NCBI RefSeq assembly: GCF_900107255.1 | Contig: NZ_FNPH01000003.1 | Coordinates: 62,001-126,000 of the forward strand | DNA from: Micromonospora pattaloongensis | GTDB taxonomy: Bacteria; Actinomycetota; Actinomycetes; Mycobacteriales; Micromonosporaceae | Direction: 5' to 3' | Length of the DNA: 64,000 nucleotides | Position numbers and translations under genes: made by a program | The notes under the pieces: generated by a model | What the model saw: only the letters and a program-made list of their open reading frames with translations | Databases searched by the model: none | What the model was told of the DNA's origin: nothing | Shown here: positions 57,725 to 64,000 of the stretch, piece by piece | Layout of the letters: the number at the start of each line of letters is the position of its first letter | Position numbering within the stretch: position 1 is the stretch's first letter

Positions 57725-59155
57725 TCAGTCCCGCCCGCCGTAGCGGGTGCGCCCGCCGTCGGTGAGGTCCTTGCCGAGCCGCCGGGTCAGGTGCAGCCCT
57801 TCGAGGACGAACTCGATCGCGGCGGCGGCCTCGCCGGGGGTGGGCGCGTCGCCCAGGCCGAGCCGGTCGAGCACCTTCGCCAGGCCGGGGACCGTGCCGA
57901 CCTGCCGCAGCAGCTCCTCGGCGGCGACCAGCTCGCCGGTCTCGATGACGGCGTCGTCGGCGACGAGCGCGGTGAAGCCGGAGAGGTCGAGCCCGGCGAG
58001 GCGGTCGCGGAACGTCTCGGCGGTCGCGGTCCGCAACAGGTGCGCGAGGAGCTCGATCTCCCGCCCCTCCTCGCCGCTTTCGAACTCCACCTTGCCGCGC
58101 AGCGTGCTCACCACCGAGACCGTGTCGCCGACCCGGGCCACCGGCTCGCCCTCGCCGAGCAGCCCGGCGCGGCGCAGGGCGGCGGCGGCGACGGTCTCGG
58201 CGGCGGCGATCGCGAACCGCGCCGAGACCCCGGAGCGGGCATCGACCGACGGCGACTCGCGCACGGCGCGGGCGAACCGGGCGACGACCTCCAGCACGTG
58301 CTCGGGGACCGCGGCGACCAGCGCGGCCTCCTGGCGGACCAGCGCGGTCTCCAGCTCCAGGTCGACCGGGTAGTGGGTGCGGATCTCCGCGCCGAAGCGG
58401 TCCTTGAGGGGGGTGATGATGCGCCCGCGGTTGGTGTAGTCCTCCGGGTTGGCGCTGGCGACCAGCAGCAGGTCCAGCGGCAGCCGGAGCTGGTAGCCGC
58501 GCACCTGGATGTCGCGCTCCTCCAGCACGTTCAGCAGCGCGACCTGGATCCGCTCGGCGAGGTCGGGCAGCTCGTTGACCGCGAAGATGCCGCGGTTGGT
58601 ACGGGGCACGAGTCCGAAGTGGATGGTCTCGGGGTCGCCGAGGGTGCGCCCCTGCGCGACCCGGATCGGGTCGACGTCGCCGATCAGGTCGCCGACGCTC
58701 GTGTCCGGGGTGGCGAGCTTCTCGCCGTACCGCATGGAGCGGTGCAACCAGGCGACCGGCAGGCCGTCGCCCGACTCGGCGGCGAGCGCGCGCATCGCCG
58801 GCGAGACCGGGTGCAGCGGGTGCTCGTTGAGCTCGGAGCCGGCGATCACCGGGGTCCATTCGTCCAAAAGCGACACCAGCGACCGGATCAGGCGCGTCTT
58901 GCCCTGCCCGCGCTCGCCGAGCAGCACCATGTCGTGGCCGGCGAGCAGCGCGCGCTCCACCTCCGGCAGTACGGTGTCCTGGTAGCCGACGATGCCGGGA
59001 AAGCGGTCGGCGCCCTCCCGCATCCGGGCGAGCAGGTTCTCGCGCAGCTCCTGCTTCACCGTTCGATAGCGATGGCCGGTCGCCCGCAGCTCGCCGACGG
59101 TACGGGGCAGGTCGGCGGGCGGGGTGGGGAGCGCCGGTTCGGCGGTTGCGGTCAC
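57725..59155 (-). CDS. MoxR/magnesium-chelatase-type AAA+ ATPase
   Basis: The 476-residue AAA+ protein has Walker A in VLLGERGQGKTRLIRSL, Walker B region GIFAVNELPDLAERIQVALL (Asn-Glu instead of Asp-Glu), and sensor 1 LLLVASANPEDYTNRGRI. The C-terminal lid holds VSARFAIAAAET. MoxR ATPases assemble or activate metal-cofactor enzymes with a VWA partner, encoded here directly downstream. The client of this pair is not evident. Confidence 0.9.
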   Translation of the reverse strand: MTATAEPALPTPPADLPRTVGELRATGHRYRTVKQELRENLLARMREGADRFPGIVGYQDTVLPEVERALLAGHDMVLLGERGQGKTRLIRSLVSLLDEWTPVIAGSELNEHPLHPVSPAMRALAAESGDGLPVAWLHRSMRYGEKLATPDTSVGDLIGDVDPIRVAQGRTLGDPETIHFGLVPRTNRGIFAVNELPDLAERIQVALLNVLEERDIQVRGYQLRLPLDLLLVASANPEDYTNRGRIITPLKDRFGAEIRTHYPVDLELETALVRQEAALVAAVPEHVLEVVARFARAVRESPSVDARSGVSARFAIAAAETVAAAALRRAGLLGEGEPVARVGDTVSVVSTLRGKVEFESGEEGREIELLAHLLRTATAETFRDRLAGLDLSGFTALVADDAVIETGELVAAEELLRQVGTVPGLAKVLDRLGLGDAPTPGEAAAAIEFVLEGLHLTRRLGKDLTDGGRTRYGGRD

Positions 59156-59212
59156 CCGTCGACGCTAGCGCGCCCGCCGCGGATCGCCATCCGATCCGCC
59201 CGATTGGTCGTT

Positions 59213-59227
59213 AAAAACGCCGTTTTT
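59213..59227. promoter_or_regulatory. AT-rich palindrome between AAA+ and TPR genes
   Basis: AAAAACGCCGTTTTT is symmetric except for its central base, in an otherwise very GC-rich gap between two divergent genes. It lies 58 bases before the AAA+ gene and 62 before the TPR gene, where a shared regulator could bind. Confidence 0.4.
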
Positions 59228-59288
59228 GCCATCGATCATCGACACTGTTAGTAGCACCATTAGTGCGGAGAGTAGGCGATACTGAATC

Positions 59289-60467
59289 ATGCCCCCCTCC
59301 CCCATCCCCACCGCCGCCCCCGGCGACGATCCCGCCCAGATTGCCAACCTCGTCATCACCTGGTCCGGGGTGATTCTCGCGGCCTTCGCGCTGCTGGTCG
59401 CGATCCTCACCGTGCTGTTCGTGGTCGCGGGCTTCGTCGGCATCCGCGAGCTGCGCTCGATCCGGCAGACCGGCGAGCGCGCCCGGCGCGAACTCGACAA
59501 GCAGCAGACCGTGGCCCAGGAGATCGTGGCCCAGGCCGACCGCGCGATCCACGGCGCGGAGATCCTCTCCGAGCAGGCGAACACGTTGATCGGCCGGGTG
59601 CAGACCGCGGTCGCCCGCGCGGACGAGCAGTCCGAGCAGGTGCACCTGCTCATCGACGACATGCAGTCCCGGCTCAGCGACTTCGACCAGCGGCTCACCA
59701 CCCAGGTCGAGGTCTCGTACCTGTTCAATCAGGGCGAGGCGGCGTACCGGGAGGGCAACTACGCGACCTCCGTGGAGTACCTGCGCCGGGCGATCGAGCT
59801 GGACCCGAAGAACCCGCGGGTGCGCTACCGACTCGGCCGCTCCCTGACCAACCTCGGCGAGGACGCCGCGGCCGCCGAGGAGCTGAAGACGGCGCTGGAA
59901 TACCACCTGCCCACCCACGCGGGCGAGCGGGCGCTCGCGCTGCTGCACCGCTACTCCGACCCCGACCTGGCGCTGGCGCACGCGCGCCGGGCCATCCAGC
60001 ACAACCCGGCCGAGGCCGGCACCTGGAACTGCCTGGGGCTGATCCTGCGCGACAACGGGGACTTCGCGGGCGCGCGCGAGGCGCACCAGCAGGCGAACCA
60101 GCTCGACGGGGAACAGGTCGTCACGCCGTTCTACCTGGCGCTGCTCGCCGCCCAGGCGCAGGCGCTGCCGCACGCGCGGGACCGCTCGGCCGAGGCGATA
60201 AAGCGGCTGGAGACCGGGCACGGACGGGCCAGCATCAAGCCGATGTGGGCGGCCCTGATCCGCTGGGCCGACCTGCTGATGCGCGGCTCCTACGCGGAGG
60301 CCGACAGGTTCGCTGACATTCTGTACGAGACTTGCCCGTCTACCCGACGGGCGCGGGAGATCTGTGATCACATGGACTTCTTGCTACGCTCCCTCGGTCG
60401 CGAGGAGCACCGGGAGCGCTACGTCGCGCGGATCGAGGAGCACTGGCTGAGCAACCACCAGGGGTAA
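59289..60467 (+). CDS. membrane-anchored coiled-coil TPR protein
   Basis: The 392-residue protein has one membrane helix (about residues 20-50), a coiled coil (about 55-140, Glu/Gln/Arg-rich) and several tetratricopeptide repeats, e.g. YLFNQGEAAYREGNYATSVE and YLRRAIELDPKNPRVRYRLG. It has no catalytic motif. The TPR part is cytoplasmic if the anchor is N-out. Such proteins scaffold other proteins; the partner may be encoded nearby, since it is divergent from the AAA+/VWA pair and followed by a methyltransferase. Confidence 0.75.
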   Translation: MPPSPIPTAAPGDDPAQIANLVITWSGVILAAFALLVAILTVLFVVAGFVGIRELRSIRQTGERARRELDKQQTVAQEIVAQADRAIHGAEILSEQANTLIGRVQTAVARADEQSEQVHLLIDDMQSRLSDFDQRLTTQVEVSYLFNQGEAAYREGNYATSVEYLRRAIELDPKNPRVRYRLGRSLTNLGEDAAAAEELKTALEYHLPTHAGERALALLHRYSDPDLALAHARRAIQHNPAEAGTWNCLGLILRDNGDFAGAREAHQQANQLDGEQVVTPFYLALLAAQAQALPHARDRSAEAIKRLETGHGRASIKPMWAALIRWADLLMRGSYAEADRFADILYETCPSTRRAREICDHMDFLLRSLGREEHRERYVARIEEHWLSNHQG

Positions 60468-60615
60468 CGGACACTAGGACAGGTTGGTGGGTCTGGGTTT
60501 CGGCGGTCTCCTTCGACGCGTTGCGGCCTCCACCCTCGGCCTGCACGGGGTACGCCTGTGCGAGTCGTCGCCCGCCCCCGAACTTCGTCGCGGCGGCCGG
60601 GAACCGGTCCGGTTC

Positions 60616-61272
60616 ATGGACGTGATCCTGCTCCCCCTGACCACCGAGGATCTCAACACCCGCCAGATCCGCGAGGTCAACAAGCTCCGCCGGCAACTGA
60701 TGCTCGGCGACCAGTCCGCCCAGTACGCGACGAACCACCGCGTCAAGAGCGCGATGGCCGCGGCCGTGACCCGGGTCGGCGCGCGCTCGGTGCTCGACTG
60801 GGGCTGCGGCTACCACCCGATGCGCGGGCTGCTGGAACACCGCGACCATTTCGTCGGCGTGGACATCGACCCGGAGGTGATCGCGGACAACCTCCGGCAC
60901 GGCGTCGCCTGCCTGCCCGCCCAGGACGCCCCCACGATGCTCGCCGGGATGGCGTTCGACGCGATCGTGAGCGTCTTCGTCTTCCATTTCCGGATGCCGC
61001 CGGAGCACATCGAGTCCATGGTGCGGCTGATCGGCGCGAACGGCTTCATTCTCGCCAATGTCTACCGCCGGTCCGCCGAATCACGGCAGCGGCTGCGCCG
61101 GGCCTTCGAGGCACGCGGCCTGCAGGTCTGGACCCGTACGGATCCGACGCGCTGCGCGGCCGACCACGAATTCTGGTTGATCGCCTCGCCCCGCCGCGCC
61201 CACGAGGTCGCCGAGACGGTGCTCGACACCACGGTCGAACGGATGCGCCAACCGGCGCCGGCACACCCCTGA
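60616..61272 (+). CDS. class I SAM-dependent methyltransferase
   Basis: About 218 residues from ATG 60616 (MDVILLPLTTEDL); an earlier in-frame start at 60484 is less likely. The SAM-binding motif is SVLDWGCGYHPMRGLL, motif II is HFVGVDIDPEV, and FDAIVSVFVFHF is the post-motif region. The initial NTRQIREVNKLRRQLMLGDQ stretch is unusual. The substrate is unknown. It follows the TPR gene by 148 bases on the same strand. Confidence 0.8.
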   Translation: MDVILLPLTTEDLNTRQIREVNKLRRQLMLGDQSAQYATNHRVKSAMAAAVTRVGARSVLDWGCGYHPMRGLLEHRDHFVGVDIDPEVIADNLRHGVACLPAQDAPTMLAGMAFDAIVSVFVFHFRMPPEHIESMVRLIGANGFILANVYRRSAESRQRLRRAFEARGLQVWTRTDPTRCAADHEFWLIASPRRAHEVAETVLDTTVERMRQPAPAHP

Positions 61273-61285
61273 CGCGGCCGGCGCG

Positions 61286-61780
61286 TCAGTACGCCGGGTC
61301 GTCCGTGTCCTGCGCGTCCTCCTCGGTCTCGGCGCCGTACCGGCGGGCGAGCGGCAGCACCACCCAGAGGAGAAGGAACCAGAGCGCGGTGACGGCCGTG
61401 AGCACGAACGCGACGCGCCCGGGGAGGATGAAGTCGGTGACGAGCAGCACCGCCGCCACCATCGCGATCAGCAGCGCGGCCATCCCGCCGGCCGCCATCC
61501 GGTGGGCGTACCGGGCGAGCTCGGGCTTGCGCCCGCTGCGGAACACCGCCCGGTGGAAGGCGACCGGCGAGATCAGCAGCGCGACCGCGGCCGCCGACGC
61601 CAGCAGCGCCACGAAGTAGCAGCCGCGCTGGAACCCGCTCAGCCTGGGGAAGCCGGTGGTGAACGGCAGGCTCAGCAGGAACGCGAAGAGGATCTGCACG
61701 CCGTTCTGCGCGACCCGCAACTCGTGCAGCAGGTCGTAGAAGTTGCGTTGCCACCGTTGCTTCTTCGTCTCCCGCGTCAT
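61286..61780 (-). CDS. DUF6328 membrane protein
   Basis: The 164-residue protein starts at ATG 61780 with [20 protein letters not shown] and [20 protein letters not shown], the DUF6328 signature. Four membrane helices follow, with an acidic C-terminus ([14 protein letters not shown]). The family is common in actinobacteria and its function is unknown. It is convergent with the methyltransferase gene, 13 bases apart. Confidence 0.85.
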   Translation of the reverse strand: MTRETKKQRWQRNFYDLLHELRVAQNGVQILFAFLLSLPFTTGFPRLSGFQRGCYFVALLASAAAVALLISPVAFHRAVFRSGRKPELARYAHRMAAGGMAALLIAMVAAVLLVTDFILPGRVAFVLTAVTALWFLLLWVVLPLARRYGAETEEDAQDTDDPAY

Positions 61781-61948
61781 CGCGGTCAACCCCTCGCCGA
61801 GCGCGCCCCGTGACCGGAGGCGGGTGCTGCCCCGTGGGGGACGGTCTACCCGCGGTGACCGGCCGGAAACCGGCCGGCGACCGTGAACGACCGCTCGGCT
61901 CAGCGCCCCGGCCGCCGGCCGCGTCCGCCCGGCCCGACCCGTCGCGTT

Positions 61949-61990
61949 CATCGATGCCGGCGATAGATTCGCAACCAGCACACATCGATG
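61949..61990. repeat. two CATCGATG palindromes before malate synthase
   Basis: The 8-bp palindrome CATCGATG occurs at 61949-61956 and 61983-61990, 34 bases apart (about three helical turns), 69-110 bases before the malate synthase start. Paired sites on one DNA face suit a regulator of glyoxylate genes, but no family consensus was matched. Confidence 0.35.
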
Positions 61991-62058
61991 CATTTACCGC
62001 CGTCGTACCGAGGGTCCGGCCGCGATGCCGCCTCCCGCCGCGGAAAGGATGGCCGCGC

Positions 62059-63642
62059 ATGAGCAACCCCGCCGGAGTCGAGATCATCGGCCCGCTGCAC
62101 GACCGGTACGACGAGATCCTCACCCCGGACGCGCTCGCGTTCCTCGCCGAGCTGCACCGGACGTTCGAGCAGCGGCGTCGGGCCCTGCTGGTCGGGCGGG
62201 CCGAGCGGGGGGCCGCGCTGGCCGGCGGGGGCCTCCTGGACTTCCTGCCGGGGACCCGGAACATCCGCGACGGCGAGTGGCGGGTGGCCGACCCGGCGCC
62301 GGGGCTGGTCGACCGCCGGGTCGAGATCACCGGGCCGACCGACGCGAAGATGACGATCAACGCGCTCAACTCCGGCGCGAAGGTGTGGCTCGCCGACCAC
62401 GAGGACGCGAACACCCCACGCTGGGAGAACGTGATCGAAGGGCAGCTCAACCTCCGGGACGCGGTCGCGCGCACGCTGGAGTTCACCTCGCCCGAGGGCA
62501 GGCGCTACCGGCTGAACGACGGCGAGCTGCCGACGATCGTGGTGCGGCCGCGCGGCTGGCACCTGACCGAGAAGCACATCCTGGTCGACGGCGAGCGCAG
62601 CTCCGGCAGCCTCGTCGACTTCGGCCTCTACTTCTTCCACTGCGCGAAGGCGCAGCTCGCGCGCGGCAGCGGCCCGTACTTCTACCTGCCGAAGCTGGAG
62701 AGCCACCTGGAGGCGCGGCTGTGGAACGACGTGTTCGTGCTGGCCCAGCAGCGGCTCGGTCTGCCGCTCGGCACGATCCGCGCCACCGTGCTGATCGAGA
62801 CGTTCCCGGCGGCGTTCGAGATGGAGGAGATCCTCTACGAGCTGCGCGCGCACTCGGCCGGGCTGAACGCCGGACGCTGGGACTTCATGTTCAGCGTCAT
62901 CAAGAAGTTCCGCACCCGTGGGCGGGACTTCCTGCTCCCCGACCGCAACGCCGTGACGATGACCGCGCCGTTCATGCGCGCGTACACCGAACTGCTGGTG
63001 CGGACCTGCCACAAGCGCGGCGCGCACGCGATCGGCGGCATGGCCGCGTTCATCCCCAGTCGGCGCGACCCCGAGGTCAACGAGGCGGCCATCGCGAAGG
63101 TCCGCGACGACAAGCGCCGGGAGGCGACCGACGGCTTCGACGGCTCCTGGGTGGCCCACCCCGACCTGGTGCCGGTCTGCCGGGAGGTCTTCGACGCCGT
63201 GCTCGGCGAGCGCCCGCACCAGCTCGACCGCACCCGCGACGAGGTGCGGGTCACCGCCGCGCAACTGCTCGCGGTCGCCGACACCCCCGGCCGGACGACT
63301 GAGGCAGGGCTGCGCAACGCGGTCAGCGTCGGCATCCAGTACCTGGCGAGCTGGCTGCGCGGCTCCGGCGCCGTAGCGGTCTTCAACCTGATGGAGGACG
63401 CGGCAACCGCCGAGATCTCGCGGTCGCAGGTGTGGCAGTGGCTGCACAACGACGTGGTCCTCGACGACACCGGCGACAAGGTCACCCGCGAGCTGGTCGA
63501 GCGGATCGCCGACGAGGAGATCGCGCGGCTCGGCCCCGATCCCGCCCGGTACGCCGAGGCCCGCGCGCTGTTCATGGAGGTCGCGGTCGCGGACGACTTC
63601 GTCGACTTCCTGACCCTGCCCGCCTACGAACGGATGGCCTGA
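62059..63642 (+). CDS. aceB: malate synthase A
   Basis: The 527-residue enzyme condenses glyoxylate with acetyl-CoA to malate. The start is ATG 62059 ([15 protein letters not shown]). Signatures are [59 protein letters not shown] and [12 protein letters not shown]. The size fits the A form. The next gene, glcD, follows 20 bases later, linking glycolate oxidation to malate formation. Confidence 0.96.
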   Translation: MSNPAGVEIIGPLHDRYDEILTPDALAFLAELHRTFEQRRRALLVGRAERGAALAGGGLLDFLPGTRNIRDGEWRVADPAPGLVDRRVEITGPTDAKMTINALNSGAKVWLADHEDANTPRWENVIEGQLNLRDAVARTLEFTSPEGRRYRLNDGELPTIVVRPRGWHLTEKHILVDGERSSGSLVDFGLYFFHCAKAQLARGSGPYFYLPKLESHLEARLWNDVFVLAQQRLGLPLGTIRATVLIETFPAAFEMEEILYELRAHSAGLNAGRWDFMFSVIKKFRTRGRDFLLPDRNAVTMTAPFMRAYTELLVRTCHKRGAHAIGGMAAFIPSRRDPEVNEAAIAKVRDDKRREATDGFDGSWVAHPDLVPVCREVFDAVLGERPHQLDRTRDEVRVTAAQLLAVADTPGRTTEAGLRNAVSVGIQYLASWLRGSGAVAVFNLMEDAATAEISRSQVWQWLHNDVVLDDTGDKVTRELVERIADEEIARLGPDPARYAEARALFMEVAVADDFVDFLTLPAYERMA

Positions 63643-63662
63643 TCACGAAACGGAGGCCGGCG

Positions 63663-64000
63663 ATGACCACGCGGGAGATCGGGACCCTGGCCGCGACGCT
63701 GCGGGCGGCGCTCGGCGACGAGCAGGTGATCAGCGACCGGCAGGAGCTGCGGACGTACGAGTGCGACGGGCTCGCGCAGTACCGGGTCGTCCCGGCGCTG
63801 GTGGCGCTGCCCCGGACGGCGGAGCAGTGCGCGGCGGTGGTGCGGGCGTGCGCCGCGGCCGACGTGCCGTTCGTGGCGCGCGGCTCGGGAACCGGGCTCT
63901 CCGGCGGGGCGCTGCCGCACGCCGACGGGGTGCTGATCGTGACCTCGCAGCTGCGCACGATCAAGGAGATCGCCCCGCAGGACGAGCGGGCCGTGGTCGA
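63663..64000 (+). CDS. glycolate oxidase subunit GlcD-like FAD-linked oxidase, partial
   Basis: The start is ATG 63663 behind GGAGG; the gene continues beyond the window. The first 112 residues show the PCMH-type FAD-binding start: QVISDRQELRTYECDGLAQY, LVALPRTAEQCAAVVRAC and PFVARGSGTGLSGGALPHAD, the FAD pyrophosphate loop. GlcD oxidises glycolate to glyoxylate, the substrate of the upstream malate synthase. D-lactate dehydrogenase-type relatives cannot be excluded from the N-terminus alone. Confidence 0.85.
   Translation, partial: MTTREIGTLAATLRAALGDEQVISDRQELRTYECDGLAQYRVVPALVALPRTAEQCAAVVRACAAADVPFVARGSGTGLSGGALPHADGVLIVTSQLRTIKEIAPQDERAVV

Overview
This is a very GC-rich chromosomal window from an actinobacterium. 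Frequent GTG starts, GGAGG ribosome sites, the rho-rpmE-prfA-prmC-glyA-atp gene order, a DUF2550 gene beside atpC, and TTGATCAAGG-type hairpins all fit Micromonosporaceae. The family assignment is an inference from gene content and style; no 16S rRNA gene is present.

Core block, about 1-22 kb, mostly minus strand. Transcription runs thrB, rho, (nos), rpmE, prfA, prmC, a Sua5/TsaC protein, a low-molecular-weight phosphatase, glyA, two small membrane proteins and the F0F1 ATP synthase genes atpB-E-F-H-A-G-D. A strong hairpin follows atpD. An LCP cell-wall ligase gene then separates atpD from atpC, which is followed by DUF2550 and the end of an ATP:cobalamin adenosyltransferase. Between rpmE and rho sits an accessory insert: a two-gene T4-phage-like RNA repair operon (RNA ligase 1 plus polynucleotide kinase-phosphatase) and a bacterial nitric oxide synthase with an unusual repetitive C-terminal tail.

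Second block, 22-36 kb. An MFS exporter, a polysaccharide deacetylase, and an RND pump with a divergent MarR regulator and palindromic operator lie between thrB and the thrC-hom-lysA-argS cluster. A DUF3105/DUF305 pair and a transposase-derived protein follow, up to a tRNA-Arg(CCG) gene.

Accessory block, about 36.5-49 kb. It holds an ECF42-type sigma factor with its DGPF-motif partner and a scar of fused TfoX, TetR and integrase fragments. A secreted vanadium haloperoxidase follows. Next is a sulfur-acquisition region: a sulfate ABC transporter, a frameshifted Rrf2 regulator, an orphan winged-helix regulator and a nitroreductase. Two short ORFs here share a YVD-x-x-R-x-x-SALC ending and look like cysteine-sensing leader peptides. 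Remnants of an IS3-like and an IS5-like element lie downstream.

Last block, 49-64 kb. Contents are a TetR regulator, a GNAT acetyltransferase, an MFS transporter divergent from a GlxA/AraC regulator, and a secreted PQQ-type sugar dehydrogenase with a CBM2 cellulose-binding domain behind a CebR-like operator. A MoxR-ATPase/VWA pair, a TPR membrane protein, a methyltransferase, malate synthase and the start of glycolate oxidase GlcD complete it. The last two suggest glycolate-to-malate metabolism.

The most notable items are the RNA repair operon, the pair of sulfur leader peptides with the frameshifted Rrf2 regulator, the separation of atpC from its operon, and the CebR-like box before an oxidative CBM2 enzyme.
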